Positions 52,544 through 60,896 of a stretch of DNA of 64,000 nucleotides are shown here, piece by piece. Below the pieces are notes generated by a model. That model did not search any database. It saw only the letters and a list, made by a program, of their open reading frames with translations, and was not told the DNA's origin. Origin of the DNA: CAVVGZ01 sp963747965 (GTDB taxonomy: Bacteria; Chloroflexota; Anaerolineae; Anaerolineales; Anaerolineaceae); assembly GCA_963747965.1 (NCBI GenBank), contig CAVVGZ010000008.1, positions 62,001 to 126,000 of the forward strand, written 5' to 3'. The translations under genes and the position numbers were made by a program. The first letter of the stretch is position 1; each line of letters starts with the position of its first letter.

Positions 52544-53137
52544 ATGACCGCCCGGATCATCCTGCCTCAAAATTTCTATCTGCGACCGGTTACAGAAGTA
52601 GCCCGGGATCTATTAGGGAAAAGGCTGGTTCGGGTAATGGATGGCAGGCGGCTGTCCGGCACAATTATAGAGACAGAGGCATACAATGGTGAGGAGGACC
52701 TTGCTTGCCATGCACACGCCGGGCTTACTCCCCGAACAAAAATCATGTACGGCCCTGCGGGCCATGCATATATCTATTTCACCTACGGAATCCATTGGAT
52801 GCTTAATTGTGTGACTGGCGAGGTTGGTTATCCGGCAGCAGTGCTGATCCGCGCCCTGTTCACTGATGAGGGATTGGATGTTATTGCTGCCCGACGCCCG
52901 GGAATATCCAGAACGGATTGGACGAACGGTCCAGCCAAAATTTGCAGGGCATTTAATTTAGATAAATCCTTCAACAGCAAGCCCCTTTACAGCCCTGAAG
53001 AACCTTTATACCTGGAATATCACCTGGAATTTCCAGATGATTCCATCCAATCAGGTCCCCGGATTGGAATTGACCATGTCCCGGAACCATGGCGTAGTAT
53101 CCCATGGCGTTTTCGGGTTAATTATTACGGTAATTAG
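52544..53137 (+). CDS. 3-methyladenine DNA glycosylase (AAG/MPG family)
   Basis: 197 aa, normal length. LPQNFYLRPVTEVARDLLGKRLVRV, GTIIETEAYNGEEDLACHAHAGLTPRTKIMYGPAGHAYIYFTYGIHWMLNCVTG carries the base-flipping tyrosine and catalytic glutamate (IETEAY), and RIGIDHVPEPWRSIPWRFRV closes the fold. It removes alkylated and deaminated purines. Intact. No other repair gene follows. Confidence 0.9.
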   Translation: MTARIILPQNFYLRPVTEVARDLLGKRLVRVMDGRRLSGTIIETEAYNGEEDLACHAHAGLTPRTKIMYGPAGHAYIYFTYGIHWMLNCVTGEVGYPAAVLIRALFTDEGLDVIAARRPGISRTDWTNGPAKICRAFNLDKSFNSKPLYSPEEPLYLEYHLEFPDDSIQSGPRIGIDHVPEPWRSIPWRFRVNYYGN

Positions 53138-53202
53138 GGATTATAATTTTTTTTACTAACAGCGGTTTTTCCAACCAGTAATACCTACCCAGGAGAATAT
53201 TC

Positions 53203-53676
53203 ATGTTCCGCAGAAACACTTTGGATAATACACCGGCAACCGCCCCGACCGAACGGGTGACCTCCATTCTTGGTCCGGGGATTAACTGGCAAGGAAATTT
53301 GCGCGGCAGTGGCGGCGTGCGTATTGAAGGTACTTTTGAAGGCGATATAGCTATCCGCGGTCTTGTTGTTGTTGGTGAAAGCGGCCGAATTACCTGCGAG
53401 ACAATTAAAACCAACACATTGATTGTAGCCGGCTCTTTGCGTGGAAATGTAATTGCAGAAAAACTTGAGATTCGCAGCACCGGGAGGGTATGGGGTGATG
53501 TGGTCACCACCTCCTTTTCAACGGAAGAAGGGGCTTTTCTGCGTGGGCAGGTCAGGATGGAAGAGAAAATCGAAATAATCCTTGAACCAGGGGGGCCAAA
53601 AACATCTGATTCAGCATCTCCGGAAGTGATAAGCAAACCGGAAAAACCAAACGATGAGATGGATGGTCAAAATTGA
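53203..53676 (+). CDS. Bactofilin (polymer-forming cytoskeletal protein)
   Basis: 157 aa. A short N-terminal tail, then the right-handed beta-helix core ILGPGINWQGNLRGSGGVRIEGTFEGDIAIRGLVVVGESGRITCETIKTNTLIVAGSLRGNVIAEKLEIRSTGRVWGDV, and a charged tail. Bactofilins polymerise on the membrane and shape cells. It is overlapped by the next gene, which begins with TTG inside its stop region (4-bp overlap), so both are translated together. Confidence 0.9.
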   Translation: MFRRNTLDNTPATAPTERVTSILGPGINWQGNLRGSGGVRIEGTFEGDIAIRGLVVVGESGRITCETIKTNTLIVAGSLRGNVIAEKLEIRSTGRVWGDVVTTSFSTEEGAFLRGQVRMEEKIEIILEPGGPKTSDSASPEVISKPEKPNDEMDGQN

Positions 53677-54425
53677 ATCTTCCTACCCTGGCAGGATTGA
53701 TCTCAGAATGGCTGGGAGTAATTGGATTGACCATGCTGATCGGGACAAGCCCACGGTTTAAGAATATTCGTCCTATTGCATTTCTGTATCCACGCAGGGA
53801 AGGTATTTTATCCCTTTATTTTTTCAGCCTGATTTTCATTTTTGCGGTCATTTATTACACCCCTGCTTTAAGTCCCAGTCCGCTGATCGATTTGTTTTTC
53901 GACAAGCTTCTTCAGGGAATCTTTTGGTTTTGTCTGGTTTGCCTGGTTCCATTGCTTATCCTTATCCAGGTGCGAAAACAACCCTGGCGCAGTGCTGGCT
54001 GGCCGGCAGACCGGTTAAATGCCTCATTGCGCCTCAGCCTTGCACTGGTATTCTTGACCCTTTTTTTGCGGGGAGCCTTGTATCGTCTTTTAGACGGGAT
54101 TTCCAGGCAGGAAATCCAAAACCTGCTCTTCTGGCTGGGAATTGCTCTTATTGAAGAGACAATTTTTCGCGGATTCTTCCAGACCAGGTTCTCAAATTGG
54201 TTGGGGAAAAATCGCGGCTGGTTTCTGACCGCCTTCCTGTTCAGCGTATGGAATATCCCTCGGTTTATGTATTCCCCCCATCCGCTGCTGCTGACATTAC
54301 CCCTGTCGCTGGCATTTACTTTCCTGCAAGGTCTGCTGCTGGGATGGATATATACAAAAAATGGTCATGTTGCAGCAGGAGGAATTTACAGCGCTTTATC
54401 GGCATGGATTTCTTACCCCATTTAA
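53673..54425 (+). CDS. CPBP-family membrane protein with degenerate motifs
   Basis: 250 aa, starting TTG (MNLPTLAGLISEWLGVIGLT). LFWLGIALIEETIFRGFFQTRFSNWLG contains the EExxxR motif. AGGIYSALSAWISYPI takes the place of the His-bearing third motif, and the middle FSVWNIPRF lacks the FxxxH histidine (Asn). So the protease triad is probably incomplete. Translationally coupled to bactofilin. A membrane partner of the bactofilin is a plausible guess. Confidence 0.7.
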   Translation: MNLPTLAGLISEWLGVIGLTMLIGTSPRFKNIRPIAFLYPRREGILSLYFFSLIFIFAVIYYTPALSPSPLIDLFFDKLLQGIFWFCLVCLVPLLILIQVRKQPWRSAGWPADRLNASLRLSLALVFLTLFLRGALYRLLDGISRQEIQNLLFWLGIALIEETIFRGFFQTRFSNWLGKNRGWFLTAFLFSVWNIPRFMYSPHPLLLTLPLSLAFTFLQGLLLGWIYTKNGHVAAGGIYSALSAWISYPI

Positions 54426-54478
54426 TCCTTATAAGTTGATTATCTGCCATTCAAACCTGCCCATTTTAGGATTTATTT

Positions 54479-56137
54479 ATGAAAATGTCGGATCTTTTTT
54501 CACAGACCTTGCGTGAAACTCCAGGAAAAAAAGAAGCTGTTGGAATACAGTTGCTTTTACGGGCTGGTTACCTTCATAGAGGTGCATCCGGAGACTATGC
54601 GCACCTGCCTCTTGGATTAATGTCCATCCGCAAAATGGAAAATGATTTACGCCGCTCACTTCTGCTTCTAGGAGGGCAGGAGATATCCTTTCCGTTGAAA
54701 GGCTGTCCGGCAATAGATCCGTTTTCTTTGAACAAGGGCAATAAAGGGCTTTTGGAAATTATCTCTAGAAATATTCACTCCTATCGGCATTTACCCAAAA
54801 TCATCTTCCATTTCGGCATTGAACAATCCGCCAAATTGATGGAGCCCGCTGAAATCCTTCGCATGGATCATTTCCATTCGTGGCACAGTTATAGCCTGGT
54901 TAGCGGCCAGACTGAGCTGGATGAACAATACAGGCATCAAACCCAGCTCCTTGAGACTGCCCTGAAGAGATGGGAACTCCCCTTTATAGCCGTCCCGTGG
55001 GAAGATTCGTCCATGTTAAACCAGGAAATAACCCAAATCTATTACCCGGCAGAGTTGGGGGAAGAGACCATCCTTCGTTGTCCGGTGTGCGGGTATCTGG
55101 CGAACCGGATGGCAGCGCGATTTGCCAAGGGCAATCCCTCTGGAGATAACCAGCTGCCTTTAGAGTTGGTCCACACCCCTGGAGCACATACCATTCAATC
55201 CCTGGCTGATTTCCTGGGCATTTCAACCAGGCAAACCGCCAAGGCTGTATTATTTACTGCTGGTTTCGAAGATCCTCATAATGTACCGAAAGAACAATTT
55301 ATCTTTGCCGTAATCCGGGGAGATCTCGAAGTCAATGAAATCAAACTTGCCCGTCTCCTTGGGGCAGATTCTCTGCGTCCTGCCACCGAGGATGAAATCC
55401 GCTCGGTTGGTGCTGAGCCGGGTTATGCCTCACCAATCGGTTTAAATAATGTCCGGGTTATACTGGATGACAGCATCTCCATTTCCACGAACCTGGCCGT
55501 TGGATCCAACCGGCCCGGGTACCATTTCATCAATGCAAACTATGGGCGGGATTATTCAGCAGAGATCGTTGCGGATATCGCCCTGGGATTTGAGCAGGCC
55601 TCCTGCCCCGTCTGCTGTGCAAAGTTATCCGCTCAAAAAGGGGCTCTCATCGGCAGTGTCCAAAAATGCGGGGCTGTACCAGCAAATGCGCCTGTAACCT
55701 ACCTGGATTCTCTCGGTCAAGCCCAGCCAATTAGGATGAACACAAGCACCCTGGATTTGGATAGGATCCTGGCCTGCAGCGCCCAGGAACATCATGACGA
55801 CAACGGACTGGTCATGCCGCTCAGCCTGGCTCCATACCAGGTTTTTCTGGTGGTGATTAACAGTAAAAATGGAAGCAGCGAAAAGTTTGCTGAAAATTTC
55901 TACCAATCGATGCTGCAGGCAGGACTGGATGTCCTGCTGGATGATCGTCCGGAACGGGCTGGTGTCAAATTTAATGATGCTGACCTGATTGGATCACCGC
56001 TAAGACTGACAGTTGGTGAACGGTCACTGCAGGAAAACCGGATTGAGATAAAACCGAGGAATACAAGTGAAATTATTTCTGTCCCGCCAGGTGAAATCCT
56101 CGATTATCTGATGGCATTTATTAATCCTGAAGCCTGA
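54479..56137 (+). CDS. Prolyl-tRNA synthetase-like protein with degenerate catalytic motifs
   Basis: 552 aa. The order of domains follows bacterial ProRS: N-terminal core, YbaK-like insertion (LVHTPGAHTIQSLADFLGIS... to ~400), and anticodon-binding C-terminus (ERAGVKFNDADLIGSPLRLTVGERSLQENRIEIKPR). But THEE is replaced by LLEI (about 91-94), the FRDE motif 2 by HFGIE (111-115) and the GIGVSR motif 3 by TLDLDR (421-435); EHHDDNGLVMPLSLAPYQV is kept. It is probably a paralogue that no longer charges tRNA; a second, normal proS is expected elsewhere. Function could be editing or regulation. Confidence 0.75.
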   Translation: MKMSDLFSQTLRETPGKKEAVGIQLLLRAGYLHRGASGDYAHLPLGLMSIRKMENDLRRSLLLLGGQEISFPLKGCPAIDPFSLNKGNKGLLEIISRNIHSYRHLPKIIFHFGIEQSAKLMEPAEILRMDHFHSWHSYSLVSGQTELDEQYRHQTQLLETALKRWELPFIAVPWEDSSMLNQEITQIYYPAELGEETILRCPVCGYLANRMAARFAKGNPSGDNQLPLELVHTPGAHTIQSLADFLGISTRQTAKAVLFTAGFEDPHNVPKEQFIFAVIRGDLEVNEIKLARLLGADSLRPATEDEIRSVGAEPGYASPIGLNNVRVILDDSISISTNLAVGSNRPGYHFINANYGRDYSAEIVADIALGFEQASCPVCCAKLSAQKGALIGSVQKCGAVPANAPVTYLDSLGQAQPIRMNTSTLDLDRILACSAQEHHDDNGLVMPLSLAPYQVFLVVINSKNGSSEKFAENFYQSMLQAGLDVLLDDRPERAGVKFNDADLIGSPLRLTVGERSLQENRIEIKPRNTSEIISVPPGEILDYLMAFINPEA

Positions 56138-56214
56138 CCACAAAACCTTTGACCTGTTAGGCATAAATCACCCCTGGCTGGTTATTCAACCTGAAAGATA
56201 GTAGAATTACACCC

Positions 56215-57402
56215 ATGATGAGCCAAATTTTTCCCCCCATTCCCATGTCCTCGCCGGATTTAACCGATGCGGAGAGGCAAGCCGTCCTTGAAGTGGTTAA
56301 TACACCCAACCTCAGCATGGGGCCTAAAATCAAGGATTTTGAGGATGCATTCCGCCAGTACAGCGGTTCAAAACATGCCATTGGTGTCAGCTCTGGAACT
56401 ACTGGGCTTCATCTTTGTATCCGCGCCATCAATATTCAGCCGGGTGATATCGTCATTACCACCCCTTTTTCATTTGTCGCTTCAACAAATGTAATTCTCT
56501 ATGAAAACGGACTCCCGGTATTTGTCGATGTGGACCCACAAACCGGCAACATCGATCCATCTTTGGTCAGCCAGGCAGTTGCGGACCTTTATAATAGCCA
56601 GGAAGGTGCCAGCCGCTGGCTTCCGAATAACGGAATCCACGGCAACGGCCGCCTTAAAGCCATTCTACCGGTAGATGTATTTGGCCAGCCTGCTGATATG
56701 GATCCAATCCGGCATGTCTGTGAGCAGTTTGATTTATCCCTGATCGAGGATTCCTGCGAAGCCCTTGGGGCTGAATACAAGGGGCGTAAAGCTGGTACAC
56801 TGGGGGACTTTGGTGTATTCGCCTTTTATCCCAACAAACAGATCACAACCGGTGAAGGGGGTCTGGTTATCACCGATAATGACCACGCTGCTGACCTTAT
56901 GCGTGCCCTCCGCAACCAGGGGCGAGCCCCGGGAGATACCTGGCTCCAGCATACCTATCTAGGATACAACTACCGCCTGGATGAGATGAGTGCTGCCCTG
57001 GGAATTATCCAACTTTCCAGGCTGGAAGAACTTCTCGCCCGGCGGCATCGTGTCGCCGAGTGGTACAACCAATATCTTCATAAGATCCAGGGGGTAACGC
57101 CTCCTTACCTTTCTCCCACTACTACCCGGGTGAGCTGGTTTGTATATGTAATCAAGCTGGATCACGGCATTAACCGTGAGCATGTCGCCCAGTCCCTGGA
57201 GCGGCAGGGAGTTCACGTGCGGCCTTATTTCCTCCCGATCCATCTTCAGCCTTACATGGTTGAACGCTTTGGATACCAGCAGGGAGCATACCCGGTGACA
57301 GAAGACCTGGGAAGACGATGTCTGGCACTGCCATTTTCCGGAAAAATGAGTGAAGAGCAGGTGCAGCATGTCAGTCAGGCATTAGAGAATTCGCTGCATT
57401 AA
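56215..57402 (+). CDS. DegT/DnrJ/EryC1/StrS aminotransferase
   Basis: 395 aa. ISSGTTGLHLCIRAINIQPGD (substrate turn), VDVFGQPADMDPI and LIEDSCEALGAEYKG (PLP ring Asp), FAFYPNKQITTGEGGLVIT with Lys as the Schiff-base residue, and YNYRLDEMSAALGIIQL. Adds an amino group to a keto-sugar nucleotide, e.g. for bacillosamine- or perosamine-type sugars. It begins ATGATG; either M is possible. Canonical in all catalytic parts, unlike the protein at 35011. Confidence 0.85.
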   Translation: MMSQIFPPIPMSSPDLTDAERQAVLEVVNTPNLSMGPKIKDFEDAFRQYSGSKHAIGVSSGTTGLHLCIRAINIQPGDIVITTPFSFVASTNVILYENGLPVFVDVDPQTGNIDPSLVSQAVADLYNSQEGASRWLPNNGIHGNGRLKAILPVDVFGQPADMDPIRHVCEQFDLSLIEDSCEALGAEYKGRKAGTLGDFGVFAFYPNKQITTGEGGLVITDNDHAADLMRALRNQGRAPGDTWLQHTYLGYNYRLDEMSAALGIIQLSRLEELLARRHRVAEWYNQYLHKIQGVTPPYLSPTTTRVSWFVYVIKLDHGINREHVAQSLERQGVHVRPYFLPIHLQPYMVERFGYQQGAYPVTEDLGRRCLALPFSGKMSEEQVQHVSQALENSLH

Positions 57403-57437
57403 TCTCCAGCTGGTGAATAAGCCTCCGGTTTCAGGTT

Positions 57438-58337
57438 ATGAATTTATCAAATGAATTTTACCCCCCGAAGCGCCGCGGCATAATTTTCCATATCAGTCTT
57501 GCACTGGTCCTGGTCGCTGCCGGGGGCTATTTGTTCTGGCTGGCTGTGGAACAGGAAGCAGGCTCTTTTTTCCTGATCCTCATGCTGGGAGCCATCCTGA
57601 TATTTGTTCCCATCCCGATACTCGTCTATCGTGCATATAGCCTCAGGCAGTCACGCTACCTCATCGACCGCCAGGGTTTGCGTTTGCGTTGGGGATTAAG
57701 GGCTGAAGATATTCCTCTGCCTGAAATTGAATGGGTACGGCCAGCCAGCGAACTTGCCATGGATCTCCCCCTGCCGCGCTTTTCCTCACCTGGAGCGATT
57801 GTTGGCAGCCGAATTGTCCAGGACCTGGGCATGGTCGAATACTTTGCCTCTGACCCATCCACTATGGTTCTCATCGCTACGTACAATAAAATCTATGTCA
57901 TTTCACCGGAAGATAAAAAATCCTTCCTGGCAGTTTTCAGCCGGATGGTTGAAATGGGCAGCCCTTCTCCACTGAAGTCATATTCTGCACTTCCGGTGGT
58001 TTTTTTCCGGAATGTATGGACAGACCGTATGGCAAGGCTGTCACTAATCAGCGGAATCGCCCTGACAATCGGTCTTTTTATTTTGGTTGCTGCTGTGATC
58101 CCCTCCATATCGTCGTTCCAACTGGGATTTAATCGCCTTGGTCAGCCGCTCGAGGCTGGTCCTTCAGCAAGACTGCTTTTACTTCCAATCCTGGCTTCAT
58201 TTACACTGGCCTTTGATGTACTTGCGGGGCTTTTCTTTTACCGCAGACCCCGTAAGCAGTCTATTGCATATCTGTTATGGGCCAGCAGCTCTCTTGTTCC
58301 CATCCTCCTGATCATTGCTACCCTGTTTATGTTATGA
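57438..58337 (+). CDS. Membrane protein with bacterial PH domain
   Basis: 299 aa. Two N-terminal helices (~16-36, 44-63), then a PH-like domain (SRYLIDRQGLRLRWGLRAEDIPLPEIEWVRPASELAMDLPLPRFSSPG...YVISPEDKKSFLAVFSRMVEMG), then two or three C-terminal helices. bPH2-type proteins are scattered in bacteria and uncharacterised; they may sense lipids. The ATGA overlap with DUF92 suggests functional coupling. Confidence 0.65.
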   Translation: MNLSNEFYPPKRRGIIFHISLALVLVAAGGYLFWLAVEQEAGSFFLILMLGAILIFVPIPILVYRAYSLRQSRYLIDRQGLRLRWGLRAEDIPLPEIEWVRPASELAMDLPLPRFSSPGAIVGSRIVQDLGMVEYFASDPSTMVLIATYNKIYVISPEDKKSFLAVFSRMVEMGSPSPLKSYSALPVVFFRNVWTDRMARLSLISGIALTIGLFILVAAVIPSISSFQLGFNRLGQPLEAGPSARLLLLPILASFTLAFDVLAGLFFYRRPRKQSIAYLLWASSSLVPILLIIATLFML

Positions 58338-59170
58338 CAATAAACTCTGCGCAAATAATTTTGGGATTTGTCCTTGCTTTGATTATTTCCCTGATCGCCT
58401 GGCGTGCGCACATGCTGAGCCAGGGAGGAGCAGTTGCAGCAACCCTTCTCGGCATGGTGGTATTTGGATTTGGTGGATTAGGTTGGGCGGTTCTGCTTAT
58501 CGCTTTTTTTCTATCATCCAGCCTGTTATCCCGATTTTCCAGGGATTCAAAAAGCAGTCTGAATGATAAATTTTCTAAGGGATCCCGCCGGGATGCCGGA
58601 CAGGTGCTAGCCAACGGATTTATCCCCGGTGTTTTTTCTTTCCTAAATCTGATTTACCCCTCCAATCCAATCCTTTGGATGGGATTTGCCGGTTCACTGG
58701 CTGCAGTAAATGCGGATACCTGGGCAACCGAGCTGGGGGTGCTTGGAAAACAGGCACCCCGCTTAATCACCAGTTGGAAAACGGTGGAAAAGGGGGAGTC
58801 CGGCGGTGTAACCGGCTTGGGAACCCTGGCAGCACTGGGGGGTTCGTTATTCATTGCAGCTGCATCTGTTCTAATAGGAAAAATAATTTTTGTGGGTGAT
58901 ATCTTGTTCAACCCAATCCTGGTATTGATCTGCATCACCTTTGCCGGTTTTTGCGGCTCATTAATCGATTCTGTTCTGGGGGCAGCTGTCCAGGCATCTT
59001 ATTTTTGCCCGGTATGTAACCAACGCACGGAGCACTTTCCCCGGCATACCTGCGGAAACCACACTTCCCTGGTCAGCGGTCAATCATGGCTGAATAATGA
59101 TGGTGTTAATATAATTTGCGCTTCTGCTGGAGCAAGCCTATCGATTTTCTCCTGGTTATTCCTGATTTAA
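58334..59170 (+). CDS. DUF92 membrane protein (VTE6-like)
   Basis: 278 aa from ATG 58334, overlapping the preceding stop by 4 bp. LSQGGAVAATLLGMVVFGFGG, LANGFIPGVFSFLNLIYPSN, AAVNADTWATELGVLGKQAPRLITSWKTVEKGESGGVTGLGTLAALGG and CGSLIDSVLGAAVQASYFCPVC are all DUF92 signatures. Plant VTE6 relatives phosphorylate phytyl phosphate; the bacterial enzyme may act on a polyprenyl phosphate. The C-terminal Cys pair (CPVC) is a common feature. Confidence 0.85.
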   Translation: MTINSAQIILGFVLALIISLIAWRAHMLSQGGAVAATLLGMVVFGFGGLGWAVLLIAFFLSSSLLSRFSRDSKSSLNDKFSKGSRRDAGQVLANGFIPGVFSFLNLIYPSNPILWMGFAGSLAAVNADTWATELGVLGKQAPRLITSWKTVEKGESGGVTGLGTLAALGGSLFIAAASVLIGKIIFVGDILFNPILVLICITFAGFCGSLIDSVLGAAVQASYFCPVCNQRTEHFPRHTCGNHTSLVSGQSWLNNDGVNIICASAGASLSIFSWLFLI

Positions 59171-59185
59171 GAACCGGTCATATCC

Positions 59186-59419
59186 TTGAACCACATCCTT
59201 TATGCCTATCGGATCTACCTTGCAGATAGTGCCGGTATGTCCGCTCTGGTCTGGATGGCTTTTTCTGTAGGTTTCCTCTACAGGACAAACAATGCCGGTT
59301 TAAATCCTCTCCAGCTTATCCTGGTTGGCACCTTGCTGGAAATCCTCATCCTCTTTAATGAAATTCCCGCCGGGGTTGTTGCCAATTTATTCAGACGCAG
59401 GTTCCGTATTTCCCTGTGA
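59186..59419 (+). pseudogene. Truncated MFS transporter N-terminus
   Basis: A 77-aa frame from TTG 59186 gives the first two or three helices of a major-facilitator protein: YRIYLADSAGMSALVWMAFSVGFLYRTNNAGLNP and LVGTLLEILILFNEIPAGVVANLFRRRFRISL. The motif EIPAGVVAD.. (here VAN) is followed by a stop, where a complete transporter has 9 more helices. The rest is absent; 59420-59601 has no gene. Confidence 0.65.
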
Positions 59420-59601
59420 GATATTTTTCCTAAAAATTGAAATAATTAGTTAATCCTCTCCCGGCCGGATTTTATTCTCATTGGAGATAAAGCGCCTGCA
59501 ATAAATTGGCTTGTCGCCATACTCATTTTATAACAGGGATTATTAACCATCCACGCCGTAATAAATCCTGATTTCTTGTATTCGGAAGTCTATAAGACAG
59601 A

Positions 59602-60111
59602 TTATTTACACCACATTCGCAGGTAAAAATAACCACTTACCTTATCCTTCGTCAGGATTTGCGCCCAGCCATTTTCATCCTCCGGACCGATCAGGCTGAT
59701 AACATCTCCTTCACGTGCAGTTCCAATTACCGGGAAAGTGCTGCCCGCTCCCGAGCGGATATTGATGGTGCCATTCTCAAATCCGGTCCTGACCACACAT
59801 GTCTTGGGTGTTGGACGAGGGGGAAGCAGGGCAGATCCTGAGAGGATCGGCGCCGGTACATCCGTTGGTGGCGGGGTAAGAGTGACCACGGCGGATGCTG
59901 CTGATTCCGTATTCTGCGCCCGAAGGTCTGTAACCTCACCTGATCCAATTAAATTGTTGAAAAACATTGTGATATTGTCACTTAAAGACGGAATAAATTG
60001 GGTTATTTGTTCAGGATAAGTTGCTCCCAGCGATACTCCAATGCTAAGTGCAAGCAGGATTACCAGGAGATAGATGATAAATTGACGCGTCCCTCTGGAA
60101 CGGTAGTACAT
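59602..60111 (-). CDS. Membrane-anchored SH3-domain protein
   Basis: 169 aa from ATG 60111 (AAGGAAAAAAATCA). One N-terminal helix (QFIIYLLVILLALSIGVSLGA), a low-complexity linker (SAASAVVTLTPPPTDVP) and a C-terminal SH3b domain (CVVRTGFENGTINIRSGAGSTFPVIGTAREGDVISLIGPEDENGWAQILTKDKVSGYFYLRMWCK). SH3b usually binds peptidoglycan. Likely outside the membrane. Monocistronic. Confidence 0.75.
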   Translation of the reverse strand: MYYRSRGTRQFIIYLLVILLALSIGVSLGATYPEQITQFIPSLSDNITMFFNNLIGSGEVTDLRAQNTESAASAVVTLTPPPTDVPAPILSGSALLPPRPTPKTCVVRTGFENGTINIRSGAGSTFPVIGTAREGDVISLIGPEDENGWAQILTKDKVSGYFYLRMWCK

Positions 60112-60308
60112 TGATTTTTTTCCTTGTAACAATTAGCCGGATAGGCATTACCGGTAACGCCAGGAATATCTGACAGGAATTATAGTTTATATTAAATAGT
60201 AGAAGAAATATTGCAGAGATATAAAGATAACTATTATTATCTCTGGATGATTACCAATTTGGCGGCATCGTCACCAATAAATTTCCGGCCGGTTTTTCCC
60301 GTCACTGG

Positions 60309-60842
60309 TTACAAATTAGACCGGTAACTTTCCAATCCAAAAATCCCTTTAACCAGTCCAAAATAAATGCGGTGATAATCCTTCAATGGGTAGGAATTCT
60401 CAATTCGACCATCCAGAAAATGCGATGGATCCAGGTCTGTCCAGTAATTTTTTTTGCACTCCAGGATTAATTCCGCTTCAGCAAATGCGGGAGAAGCAAC
60501 AATTTGGGATCCGATGGGTGTCAGTCCGGACTCCGCTATTTTATCCCCATCCCGCCCGGATTTTGTCCCCAGCAAATCCAGGGCAGAGTGGTATTTCGAC
60601 GGAAAAGCACACAGGGTAAATGAATCATTTTCTTCCATAAATTTGTATGTGTAGCGGGTAGGCCTGACAGCAACCATGGCAAACGGGATAGACCAGATCA
60701 CTCCCAGGCTTCCCCATCCGATTGTCATTGTATTATATTGTCCTTTTGCATAATCCCCGCTGGTAAGCAGAATACCCTGGCCCTTCCAAATCGAAAATGC
60801 CTTGTAATTCAATTCTTCATACGGAATGGCACTTAAAGTCAT
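60309..60842 (-). CDS. Flavin reductase-like protein (flavoredoxin family)
   Basis: 177 aa. ILLTSGDYAKGQYNTMTIGWGSLGVIWSIPFAMVAVRPTRYTYKFMEENDSFTLCAFPSKYHSALDLLGTKSGRDGDKI is the FMN-binding split-barrel chain, with YRIYFGLVKGIF at the end. Probably binds FMN and reduces it with NAD(P)H, supplying monooxygenases or acting as a redox carrier. Intact, minus strand. Confidence 0.75.
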   Translation of the reverse strand: MTLSAIPYEELNYKAFSIWKGQGILLTSGDYAKGQYNTMTIGWGSLGVIWSIPFAMVAVRPTRYTYKFMEENDSFTLCAFPSKYHSALDLLGTKSGRDGDKIAESGLTPIGSQIVASPAFAEAELILECKKNYWTDLDPSHFLDGRIENSYPLKDYHRIYFGLVKGIFGLESYRSNL

Positions 60843-60896
60843 TTTTATTGTCTCCTGTATAATTTAGAATTTTTCCGAAAGATAGCAGCAATCAAT

